Origin: an uncultured Spirochaetales bacterium
GTDB taxonomy: Bacteria > Spirochaetota > Spirochaetia > Sphaerochaetales > Sphaerochaetaceae
DNA: 13,871 nt
NCBI GenBank assembly: GCA_947306375.1
Contig: CAMZGJ010000013.1
Span: 1 to 13,871, forward strand
Reading direction: 5' to 3'
The position numbers and the translations under genes are program-made. The notes beneath the pieces are model-generated. The model did no database searches and had not been told where the DNA came from. It saw only the letters and a program-made list of their open reading frames with translations. Below, one piece after another: positions 6,687 through 13,225 of this stretch (the first letter of the stretch is position 1; each line of letters begins with the position of its first letter).

Positions 6687-7886
6687 ATGGAATCTTTAAG
6701 AGAACTTTACAGGTACGGACACGGACCTTCCAGCAGCCACACAATGGGCCCCAGGAAGGCAGCCAAGGACTTTCTCCGCAAGCACGAGAATGAAGACCAT
6801 TATGAGTGTGAGCTCTTCGGTTCCCTTGCCGCAACCGGCAGGGGCCACATGACGGATTACGCCATACAGTCGGTCTTTGAGAACAGGCCTCTTGAGATTA
6901 TCTGGAGTCCGGACGTAATAAAGAAACTCCATCCCAATGCCCTGGAAATGAGGGCTTTTGACAGGAAAAACAACCTTACCGCAAGCATGGTCTACTATTC
7001 AGTTGGCGGAGGAAAAATCCTGAACGAGGAGAATTTCCATGACAGACCCGTTGAGGTCTACCCCTCCCTGTTCTCACACATGGACAAGATTCTCAAGTAC
7101 TGTGACAAGGAAGGAATGAACATCTGGGAACTTGCCGTAAAGTACGAGGGCCCGTCCATCCTGGATTACATGGATGAGATTTGGACCATTATGGAAGAGG
7201 CGGTAAAGCGCGGTCTTGTTGCAGAGGGCGTTCTTCCAGGCGGCCTCAAGTTCCCCCGCAAGGCTTCCTCCTACTACACCCAGGCCAAGGACTTTGCAGG
7301 CCCTCTGGGCTACACCGCCAAGGCCATGAGCTATGCCCTTGCCGTCTCAGAGGAAAACGCCGCGGCAGGCAAGATTGTCACTGCCCCCACCTGCGGTTCC
7401 TGCGGAGTGCTCCCCGGTGTTCTCTACTACCTCCAGGAGGTTTACAAGACACCCAGAATCAAGATTCTGCGCGCACTGCTGACGGCAGGTCTTGTGGGAA
7501 ACGTAATCAAGACAACGGGCTCCATCTCCGGCGCGGAGGTGGGATGCCAGGGAGAGATAGGAAGCGCCTGCGCCATGGCAAGTGCGGCGGCAACCTACCT
7601 TCTGGGAGGCTCCAACCACCAGATCGAATATGCGGCGGAAATGGGTCTTGAGCACCACCTGGGTCTGACATGTGACCCCGTCATGGGCCTTGTCCAGATT
7701 CCGTGCATAGAACGCAACGCACTGGCCACAATGCGCGCCCTTAACCACGCAACATACGCCCTGCTTTCAGACGGCAGACACCGTGTCTCATTTGACAACG
7801 TTGTCTCTGTAATGATGGAAACGGGCGAAGCTCTGCCCTACATCTTCAAGGAAACCTCACGCGGAGGCCTTGCAACGGTTCAGTAA
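6687..7886 (+). CDS. sdaA: L-serine ammonia-lyase, iron-sulfur type, single chain
   Basis: Deaminates L-serine to pyruvate and ammonia with a [4Fe-4S] cluster, in the cytoplasm. The 399-aa protein carries the beta-domain signature GPSSSHTMGPRKAA (13-26) and the alpha-domain blocks TAPTCGSCGVLPG (232-244), EVGCQGEIGSACAMA (284-298) and TCDPVMGLVQIPCIERN (328-344). The likely cluster ligands are Cys287, Cys329 and Cys340; their spacing (42 and 11) matches the three ligands I recall for the Legionella enzyme. It is shorter than the ~455-aa enzymes: the N-terminal domain is compact (about 125 aa), with no room for an ACT domain, and the C-terminus ends GLATVQ without the terminal cysteine that plugs the active site in the Legionella type. 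The start at 6687 leads straight into the family N-terminus; the upstream GAGTGTAGGT is only a weak ribosome site. Its 3' end overlaps the convergent xdhC by 7 bp. Confidence 0.94.
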   Translation: MESLRELYRYGHGPSSSHTMGPRKAAKDFLRKHENEDHYECELFGSLAATGRGHMTDYAIQSVFENRPLEIIWSPDVIKKLHPNALEMRAFDRKNNLTASMVYYSVGGGKILNEENFHDRPVEVYPSLFSHMDKILKYCDKEGMNIWELAVKYEGPSILDYMDEIWTIMEEAVKRGLVAEGVLPGGLKFPRKASSYYTQAKDFAGPLGYTAKAMSYALAVSEENAAAGKIVTAPTCGSCGVLPGVLYYLQEVYKTPRIKILRALLTAGLVGNVIKTTGSISGAEVGCQGEIGSACAMASAAATYLLGGSNHQIEYAAEMGLEHHLGLTCDPVMGLVQIPCIERNALATMRALNHATYALLSDGRHRVSFDNVVSVMMETGEALPYIFKETSRGGLATVQ

Positions 7887-8710
7887 GAGGCCCTCTGCGC
7901 GCATTCTGCGCGATGCCTTATAAGCTGCGCTGCAATACTTATTGCAATTTCCTCCGGCGTATCCCCCAGCAGATCTATCCCTATGGGAGAGTGAAGCCTC
8001 TCTATCTCCTGCTGCGGAATTCCGTTGTCCAGAAGGAACTGATGAGTGGCGGCAACCTTTTTGCGGCTTCCTATACAGCCTATGTATGAGGGGTGCTTTT
8101 TCATACACTGAAGAAGAACAGCCTGGTCATTCTTATGGCCGTGTGTCATTACCGCAACATAGTCCTCCGGCTGTATATTCACGTACTTTTCAATGTTCTC
8201 ATAGTCACAGAGGATGCACTGTTTTGCCCCGGGGTGCCTCTGTGCGGATGCAAATTCAGGCCTGTCATCCAGAACAACCACATCAAAGTGAAGATGCTCC
8301 AGAACGGGAACAAGCTCAGTGCCCACGTGGCCGCCGCCGAACAGGTAGACCTTAATAGGTTTATCCTCTTCTCCGAAAAATGAAAAAGCGTCTTCCTGAG
8401 AAGCCAGATAGGCAAATTCTATTGTAACGTCCCCGCCGCAGATCATTGAGTTTCCGTCTTCAAGTTTTGAGGCCAGGTCAAACTCCTGAACATAGCCTTT
8501 CTTTGTACCGTGAATCTCAAGAGCCTTCTTTATGCACAGGTTCTCCAGGGCACCGCCGCCTACGGAGCCCCACGTTCTGCCCTTTTCATCCACAAGCATC
8601 ATGGCTCCCGTCTTGCGGGGAGAAGAACCTTTGGACTGTGTAATTTTGCAGATTACCGCACCTCCTCCGTGCATAAGAGTTTTAAGCGTCTGGGCATGAA
8701 CTTCCGTCAT
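7880..8710 (-). CDS. xdhC: XdhC/CoxI-family molybdoenzyme maturation protein
   Basis: XdhC-family proteins bind the molybdenum cofactor, help form its sulfurated (or selenated) ligand, and insert it into xanthine-dehydrogenase-type hydroxylases. In 276 aa, the N-terminal XdhC_CoxI domain shows GSSPRKTGAMM (28-38), GSVGGGALE (48-56) and the MICGGDVTIEF block (89-99; usually MxCGG). The C-terminal Rossmann domain shows VYLFGGGHVG (121-130), THGHKNDQAVL (189-199), YIGCIGSRKK (209-218) and HSPIGIDLLGDTPEEIAISIAAQLI (240-264, split here only by name). The start at 8710 has AAGGAGG 7 nt upstream, and its ATG overlaps the methyltransferase stop by 4 bp (ATGA). It is the last gene of the molybdenum/selenium run. 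No hydroxylase structural gene is in view, so the client enzyme must be encoded elsewhere. Confidence 0.92.
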   Translation of the reverse strand: MTEVHAQTLKTLMHGGGAVICKITQSKGSSPRKTGAMMLVDEKGRTWGSVGGGALENLCIKKALEIHGTKKGYVQEFDLASKLEDGNSMICGGDVTIEFAYLASQEDAFSFFGEEDKPIKVYLFGGGHVGTELVPVLEHLHFDVVVLDDRPEFASAQRHPGAKQCILCDYENIEKYVNIQPEDYVAVMTHGHKNDQAVLLQCMKKHPSYIGCIGSRKKVAATHQFLLDNGIPQQEIERLHSPIGIDLLGDTPEEIAISIAAQLIRHRAECAQRASY

Positions 8711-9435
8711 CTGGGAACCTCCTTCATGTCTATTATGTAAATACGGCTGTTACGTATGTGCGGAAGATAATAGGGAAACACCGGATTTGTTGTCTTAACA
8801 AGTCTGGATTGCACATTTTCAGTGTTTACCACGCTTCTGTCCGGGTCCCTGCTGTAGATGCTGAAAAACTCAACGGCATTTTCAATGCTTCTGAAGGGCT
8901 GTCCGAACTCGTGGGAGAAAAGCCTCTGTGTGTGCGCAATTTTTTCACGCTCAAGATACTTATCCGCACCGTAGAGCTCCTGTTCCTCAATTGGGTTCTT
9001 TCCTATTGAGAATCGGTGCTCAGTGTAGTTCTTTTTTATTATTATGACCCTGCTCAGGCAGTGCCTTCGGGCAATTTCCATTATCTGTTCCATCCGTCCG
9101 AAGTAGTTAAAAACCATTATGTCAAACAGTACGCCGTCTTCCAGATCGGAAAAGTCCGCACATCTGAAATCCACATTTGAGAGCCCTGAAATGCGCCTTT
9201 TCTCTTTGCAGAACCTTATTGCGGACTCAGATCTGTCTATGCCGGTTATTTTTTTCACACCGGGAGAAAGCGCAAATGTCAGCTGTCCTATTCCGCAGCC
9301 GGCATCACACACCGTCTGATCCCCGTCTATGTATTTTGAAAGTTCTGCGGAAAGGGCCTGAAAGTAACTGCCGTATGATGATGCATCATCCATAAAGGCA
9401 ATCATCCTGTCATTCCATTCCGACATCCTGTGCAT
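8707..9435 (-). CDS. Class I SAM-dependent methyltransferase of unknown substrate
   Basis: The 242-aa protein has the glycine-rich SAM loop VCDAGCGIGQL (42-52), the acidic end of strand two GIDRSE (65-70), an adenine-side Asp in CADFSD (92-97), and FDIMVFNYFG (104-113) in the motif IV position. The C-terminal half (about 130-242) is not a standard extension and gives no clue to the substrate. I assign methyltransferase fold, not reaction. The start at 9435 is 1 nt after the ATPase stop, with GGGGGA just upstream; the later Met4 has no spaced ribosome site. Its position between the transporter ATPase and xdhC, with the 4-bp overlap into xdhC, implies coupled synthesis and a role in the same molybdenum/selenium process, for instance acting on a ligand, the cofactor or an enzyme. 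A stand-alone housekeeping role cannot be excluded. Confidence 0.82.
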   Translation of the reverse strand: MHRMSEWNDRMIAFMDDASSYGSYFQALSAELSKYIDGDQTVCDAGCGIGQLTFALSPGVKKITGIDRSESAIRFCKEKRRISGLSNVDFRCADFSDLEDGVLFDIMVFNYFGRMEQIMEIARRHCLSRVIIIKKNYTEHRFSIGKNPIEEQELYGADKYLEREKIAHTQRLFSHEFGQPFRSIENAVEFFSIYSRDPDRSVVNTENVQSRLVKTTNPVFPYYLPHIRNSRIYIIDMKEVPR

Positions 9436-9436
9436 T

Positions 9437-10213
9437 TTATCCCCCGAACGGAGTACAGACCCTGTACTCTGAGCCTCCTGCGTTCACAGTATTCACTGCA
9501 ACTTCAATCCCGTACAGATTCCTCAGCACGGTCTCTGACAGGATACTGTCCGCAGGACCGTCTGCAATTACCCCGCCGTCCTTAAGGGCAAACACCCTGT
9601 CTGACCAGCGCAGAGCCTGATCGGGATTGTGGCTTGAGAATATTATAGTATATCCTCCGTCCCTGAGGGCAGAAATCTTCTTCATCACGCGGTATGCATT
9701 ACCGTAATCCAGGTTTGCCGTAGGCTCATCCATAATCAGAATCCGGGCATCCTGGACAAGGGCGCGTGCAATGAGCATCAGCTGTCTCTCACCGCCTGAA
9801 ATCTTCATACTGCCGCGGCGGGCAAGGTCCGCTATTCCAAGATCCTCAAGGGCTGCAAGAGCCTTTTCCTCCTCTGCTCTACCCGGCTGTTCAAACAAGC
9901 CCAGAGAGGAGGTAAGCCCCATGAGAACACAGTCCAGAACAGTATGGTTGAAAACAGGGTTGTAGCTCTGCGGAATGTAGGCAATCTGCATTGATAATTG
10001 GCGTTTGGAGTACTCTGAAACGTCTTTTCCATTAATAATCACCCTGCCGGAAGAGGGCTTGAGAAAGCCCAGAAGACAGCGGAAGAACGTGGTCTTTCCC
10101 ACCCCGTTGGGGCCAAGAACGGAAACAAGCACACCCTCCTCTGCTCTGAAGTTCACATCCTTCAGGACGGGGTTTGAGCCGTAAGAAAAACAGAGTCCGG
10201 CAGTCTCAATCAT
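9437..10213 (-). CDS. ABC transporter ATP-binding protein (FecE/MolC-type)
   Basis: Energises the import system formed with the permease and binding protein encoded just upstream. All the motors of an ABC ATPase are present in 258 aa: Walker A GPNGVGKTT (34-42), Q-loop Gln82 in IPQ, signature ISGGERQ (138-144; the last position is Glu instead of the usual Gln, a tolerated variant), Walker B ILIMDEP (158-164), D-loop NLD (167-169) and the H-loop His195 in SSHNPD. The start at 10213 overlaps the permease end by 8 bp, a close translational coupling. The subfamily is that of siderophore, haem, B12 and MolABC molybdate importers. The choice of molybdate or tungstate as cargo is inferred from neighbours (ModE-like regulator, XdhC, SelD), not from this sequence. 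Confidence 0.93.
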   Translation of the reverse strand: MIETAGLCFSYGSNPVLKDVNFRAEEGVLVSVLGPNGVGKTTFFRCLLGFLKPSSGRVIINGKDVSEYSKRQLSMQIAYIPQSYNPVFNHTVLDCVLMGLTSSLGLFEQPGRAEEEKALAALEDLGIADLARRGSMKISGGERQLMLIARALVQDARILIMDEPTANLDYGNAYRVMKKISALRDGGYTIIFSSHNPDQALRWSDRVFALKDGGVIADGPADSILSETVLRNLYGIEVAVNTVNAGGSEYRVCTPFGG

Positions 10214-11249
10214 CCCTGCTGCTTCCTCCCGTTATTATGAGATACATGAAAACCGGGGCACCTATGAATGCCGTCAGGATTCCCAGCGGAATCTCGGATG
10301 AGGCAACCGTTCTTGCAACATTGTCCGTCAGAAGCAGGAACAGAGCACCCATGATGGCCGATGAGGGAACAAGGCGCCTGTAATCCTGGCCGAATATCAG
10401 ACGGCAGAAGTGCGGAACGGCAAGGCCCACCCATCCTATCATTCCGCTTATGGATATGGCGGCGCTTGTCATGAGGGTTGCGCATATTATAACAACAAGC
10501 CTGAGTTTTCCCGTCTCTATACCCATGCTCCTTGCCTCCGCTTCCGAGACGGTGAGAAGGTTGATTCTCCAGCGCAGCATGATTATGGGAACAAGACCCA
10601 GCAGTATGGGTATTACGGCAAAGGTCAGATCTTTTGCCTTTACTGAGGAAAGGGAGCCCATGAGCCAGTATGTTATGGCGGGAAGCTGGCTGTCCGTGTC
10701 TGCCACAAGTTTTACAAAACCCGTGCCTGCGGAGAACAGGGAACTTACCATAACTCCGGCCAGAACCATTGCAAGAGTGGTCTGAATGCGGCTGGCCTTT
10801 GAGACAAGATATGCAAGAAGTACGGCTGAAAGGCCGAAAACAAAAGAACTGAGTGTTATTCCCGTATATGAAAAACCCAGAAGAATGGCCAGGGCCGCTC
10901 CGAATCCGGCACCGGTTGAGGCTCCCAGAAGATCCGGGCTTACCATGGGGTTTCTGAACATGCCCTGGTAGGAGGCCCCTGCCACGGAAAGGGCTGCGCC
11001 TATGAGGACTGCAGCCAGAATTCTGGGAAGGCGTATGTTAACCACCACGGCCTGCTGTGCGGATGTCCAGGTCTGCATAAGACCCAGTTTCCCAAAGCTG
11101 ACCAGTCTTACCAGCCGGTCTGCAAGGATTCTGACCACTGTCAGAAAGTCCAGATCATACCTTCCCAGAAAAAAAGACAGAAAGAATACGGCAAGACAGC
11201 ACACAGAGAGAATTATTATTTTGAATCCGTAGGCTGTCTTTTCTTTCAT
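10206..11249 (-). CDS. FecCD/BtuC-type ABC importer permease (probable molybdate/tungstate)
   Basis: Integral inner-membrane protein of 347 aa with the many hydrophobic segments of the BtuC fold, starting at about residues 9-29. Diagnostic blocks are NIRLPRILAAVLIGAALSVAG (71-91), YQGMFRNPMVSPDLLGASTGAG (94-115), the coupling-helix region with EAEARSMGIE (236-245), GWVGLAVPHFCRLIFG (272-287) and the final VASSEIPLGILTAFIGAPVF (315-334). It probably acts as a homodimer because only one permease gene is present. The start at 11249 lies 5 nt after the stop of the binding-protein gene, and the 3' end overlaps the ATPase by 8 bp. The fold is shared by iron-siderophore and cobalamin importers, so cargo is inferred from context; the Haemophilus influenzae MolABC system is the precedent for molybdate transport by this class. 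Confidence 0.93.
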   Translation of the reverse strand: MKEKTAYGFKIIILSVCCLAVFFLSFFLGRYDLDFLTVVRILADRLVRLVSFGKLGLMQTWTSAQQAVVVNIRLPRILAAVLIGAALSVAGASYQGMFRNPMVSPDLLGASTGAGFGAALAILLGFSYTGITLSSFVFGLSAVLLAYLVSKASRIQTTLAMVLAGVMVSSLFSAGTGFVKLVADTDSQLPAITYWLMGSLSSVKAKDLTFAVIPILLGLVPIIMLRWRINLLTVSEAEARSMGIETGKLRLVVIICATLMTSAAISISGMIGWVGLAVPHFCRLIFGQDYRRLVPSSAIMGALFLLLTDNVARTVASSEIPLGILTAFIGAPVFMYLIITGGSSRDD

Positions 11250-11254
11250 ACTGC

Positions 11255-12325
11255 TTATCTTGCACTCCTGAGAAAAGCCTCTGTCTGATCTGCGCTGAGA
11301 TTATAATTCCAGAAAACCTTGTATATTTTCTGAACCTGAGCGGCAATATCATAGTCAAAATACCGGGGGTAGAGAAGACTTCCCAGCCAGTAGACACCCA
11401 GAACCATGTTAAGTGAAGGCGGATTTGAGAGCCAGTTGTACGGGTCCGAGGGAACAAGATAATATCTGCCTTCTTTAATTGCCCTCAGCTCCTTCCATGC
11501 AGGGTCTGAAGAGACACTTTCATAAACATCCCTTTCAGAGAAGATAATAACGTCCGGGTCTGCAGAATAAACCTGCTCAATGCTCACAAGGTTTCCGCCG
11601 CCCTTGGATGTTACCTTATCCGCAACAATTGCATTTTCCGCACCTACAAGTTCAAGAACTTGAGCCTGGCTTGAACCCTTTGCGTTTGTTCCCAGGCCCT
11701 TGGACAGAGATGAGAACATGACTGAAACTCTTTCAGAGTCCTTAACCTTTGCCCTGCCCTGTTCGGCAGTTTTCAGCGCATCCTCAATCAGCTTTGCAAG
11801 CTCTTCTCCTCTTGACTGCTTTCCGTCCAGAATGGAGCCCAGTGTTCTGAAAGCCTGTGCCATGTGGGCAAGGTCCGCCTCAATGAATATGCACGGAATT
11901 CCTATCTGAGCCTGAAGAGCATCAAGCTCCTCCGCAATGCCCTTTTTATAATCTCCCAGGTCAACCAGCACCTGAGCACCCGTTGCAAGAAGTTCCTCAT
12001 AGTTTATTGAAGATTTACCGCCGTACAGCTGGCCTGTCACCGGAACGCCCTGCAGAACCTTGGGAAGGTACTGAGCCTGAGAGGTAGTGAGCTCGGAGTT
12101 CTTGTTGCACATATACTCCGGGGCGATACAGGAGAACATCATGGTGGCAACATTGCCCGACGGTGCTGCCTTTGTAATCTTTGCAGGCAGTTCAACGGTC
12201 CTTCCGCAGGAATCCGTAAACTGAATGGTTTTATTAAGCTCCGCCTGACGCTCAACGGCGCCCTGAGCAACCAAAACACAGCAACCAAGTATCAGAACGG
12301 CAACAATTGCCGATATCTTCTTCAT
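11255..12325 (-). CDS. Periplasmic substrate-binding protein of FecCD-type importer
   Basis: Captures the cargo in the periplasm and delivers it to the permease. The 356-aa protein starts with a signal peptide (MKK, hydrophobic 4-20; AQG at 20-22 suits signal peptidase I, while the ILGC at 12-15 is a poor lipobox). The mature part is a two-lobe Peripla_BP_2 protein: IQFTDSCGRTVELP (35-48) is the usual opening, YEELLATGAQVLVDLG begins the lobe-1 switch, and NPPSLNMVLGVYWLGSLLYP near residue 305 is the family block before the C-terminus. The NPPSLN block resembles what I recall for molybdate/tungstate members of this class, which supports the cargo guess but does not prove it. The start at 12325 has AGGGAG 7 nt upstream and is preceded by a strong promoter (12370-12398), so this is the first gene of its own transcript. 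Confidence 0.92.
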   Translation of the reverse strand: MKKISAIVAVLILGCCVLVAQGAVERQAELNKTIQFTDSCGRTVELPAKITKAAPSGNVATMMFSCIAPEYMCNKNSELTTSQAQYLPKVLQGVPVTGQLYGGKSSINYEELLATGAQVLVDLGDYKKGIAEELDALQAQIGIPCIFIEADLAHMAQAFRTLGSILDGKQSRGEELAKLIEDALKTAEQGRAKVKDSERVSVMFSSLSKGLGTNAKGSSQAQVLELVGAENAIVADKVTSKGGGNLVSIEQVYSADPDVIIFSERDVYESVSSDPAWKELRAIKEGRYYLVPSDPYNWLSNPPSLNMVLGVYWLGSLLYPRYFDYDIAAQVQKIYKVFWNYNLSADQTEAFLRSAR

Positions 12326-12335
12326 GCCAAATCTC

Positions 12336-12367
12336 CCTTGGTCTTGTTTTTAAAAACTTAACCAAAG
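12336..12367 (-). promoter_or_regulatory. 32-bp dyad over the transport-operon start point, candidate operator
   Basis: Two nested symmetric elements share one centre (between 12351 and 12352). The inner one is a perfect 12-bp palindrome GTTTTTAAAAAC (12346-12357). The outer one is the 7-bp pair CTTTGGT (minus strand, 12361-12367) with ACCAAGG (12336-12342), perfect except one position. With the promoter directly upstream, the dyad covers about -4 to +28 of the transcript, a typical repressor site. The adjacent ModE-like gene is the obvious candidate to bind it. No T tract follows on either strand, so it is unlikely to be a terminator. Confidence 0.6.
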
Positions 12368-12369
12368 CC

Positions 12370-12398
12370 ATTATATTTCAAGTCATACCATGGGTCAA
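12370..12398 (-). promoter_or_regulatory. Strong sigma70-type promoter of the transport operon
   Basis: On the minus strand TTGACC (12393-12398; 5 of 6 consensus bases) is followed after exactly 17 nt by a perfect TATAAT (12370-12375). Transcription should start near 12363, giving a leader of about 38 nt before the binding-protein ATG. The -35 box begins 5 nt after the stop codon of the ModE-like gene, so this promoter lets transporter, methyltransferase and xdhC be regulated apart from selD. Confidence 0.82.
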
Positions 12399-12402
12399 CA
12401 GA

Positions 12403-12732
12403 TTACTGTTTGAAATTCAGAAGAACTTTCTTTGATGCAAATTCGGAAACCTGTTTTTCCGTCTTCCTGAAAGCCTTGATAAGAGCCAGACCTTCCGGGG
12501 ATACCTGTGCGCTTCCGCCGCCCGGTCCTCCGCTTTTTCTGAGAACAAGCTTCTTTCCCAGATTTGCCTCTGCCTGTCTTATTATTTTCCATGCCTTGGA
12601 GTAGGAAACCTCCATTCTGCCGGCGGCCTCCATAACGCTGGAACTGTCCCGGATCTGTTCAAGAAGAGATATGAGTCCCGGGCCCACAGAGGGCTGGTTT
12701 TCACCAATTATCAGTTTTACCGCACAGTTCAC
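12403..12732 (-). CDS. ModE-like winged-helix regulator lacking a molybdate-binding domain
   Basis: The 109-aa protein matches the DNA-binding domain of ModE: the opening GPGLISLLEQI (17-27), the recognition helix region AAGRMEVSYSKAWKIIRQAE (36-55), the wing KSGGPGGGSAQVSPEG (66-81) and the helix that ends the domain. No C-terminal TOBE/molbindin domain follows; the protein stops after about 20 more residues. It may therefore be constitutive, sense ligand differently or need a partner. The initiation codon is GTG, fixed by a perfect AGGAGG (12740-12745) 7 nt upstream and by good alignment with the ModE N-terminus. The gene overlaps the preceding NTPase gene by 32 bp. It sits directly before the promoter and dyad of the transport operon, so local control of molybdate or tungstate uptake is the natural inference. 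Whether it represses or activates is not visible. Confidence 0.88.
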   Translation of the reverse strand: MNCAVKLIIGENQPSVGPGLISLLEQIRDSSSVMEAAGRMEVSYSKAWKIIRQAEANLGKKLVLRKSGGPGGGSAQVSPEGLALIKAFRKTEKQVSEFASKKVLLNFKQ

Positions 12733-13225
12733 AAATCAGCCTCCTGGATATCAGGTCTGCAAGGACTTCTCTGTTATCCTGTGTCACATTATACAACAGG
12801 ATATCCGGCGCCGTTCTTATTTTTGCGGCAAGTTCCGAGGAGGCTCTTTTCTGAATAACACCCAGAACCGTTTTTCCGCCGTCGGAAAGAAGGTCCTCAA
12901 TTGCCTTGAGATACTCTGATGCCCCGTTTTCCATGTTGCCTATCTCATCAATGACAACCAGGCTGTTTTTTGCAGCCTGTTCAAGAAGGCGCACTCCCTC
13001 CCGGTCAAAGACCTCCGGCCTTTTGTCGGTAATGTGCTGACTTGAGCATATTCCGCAGAGTGTTTTCTCCGAACCCCTTCCGCCGGTCAGATAAACCATC
13101 CTGTCCGGGCCGTTGAACTCGGATACAGAGAAGACCCCTCCGTACTGAAGAGAGGTCTTTTCAAGCACCTTTTTGATCAGGGTGCTTTTTCCCACGTGTT
13201 TTTCACCTGTTATGAAAATATGCAT
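12701..13225 (-). CDS. THEP1-like P-loop NTPase with two CxxC pairs
   Basis: The 174-aa protein is a compact P-loop NTPase: Walker A GEKHVGKST (7-15) and Walker B SLVVIDEIGNME (88-99), the latter close to the LVVIDEIG-PME signature of the THEP1 nucleotide phosphatase/kinase family (NTPase_1). Two cysteine pairs stand out: TLCGIC (Cys57, Cys60) and ICELC (Cys165, Cys168, close to the C-terminus). They could form a metal site, which I infer only from spacing. MobB, which binds GTP in molybdenum-cofactor synthesis, is the main alternative but is less similar at Walker B. The start at 13225 shares one base with the selD stop (TGATG), with TGGAG about 8-9 nt upstream. The gene runs 32 bp into the ModE-like gene. 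This packing between selD and a Mo regulator argues for a role in the same process; the reaction is unknown. Confidence 0.85.
   Translation of the reverse strand: MHIFITGEKHVGKSTLIKKVLEKTSLQYGGVFSVSEFNGPDRMVYLTGGRGSEKTLCGICSSQHITDKRPEVFDREGVRLLEQAAKNSLVVIDEIGNMENGASEYLKAIEDLLSDGGKTVLGVIQKRASSELAAKIRTAPDILLYNVTQDNREVLADLISRRLICELCGKTDNW
12740..12745 (-). promoter_or_regulatory. Shine-Dalgarno site fixing the GTG start of the ModE-like gene
   Basis: Minus-strand AGGAGG lies 7 nt before the GTG at 12730-12732 and inside the coding end of the NTPase gene. It is a full match to the anti-Shine-Dalgarno and decides the start, since the codon is not ATG. Confidence 0.8.

Noticed and set aside
9417..9426. 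Methyltransferase starting at the later Met (9426)
   Set aside because: It has no spaced ribosome site, whereas the ATG at 9435 follows GGGGGA at a normal distance.
12336..12367. The nested dyad as a terminator of the ModE-like gene
   Set aside because: No T tract follows on either strand and a near-perfect promoter lies directly upstream, so an operator fits better.
12326..12402. A molybdenum-cofactor riboswitch upstream of the binding-protein gene
   Set aside because: Only about 38 nt would be transcribed before the ATG, too short for that riboswitch class, and the dyad is better explained as DNA symmetry.
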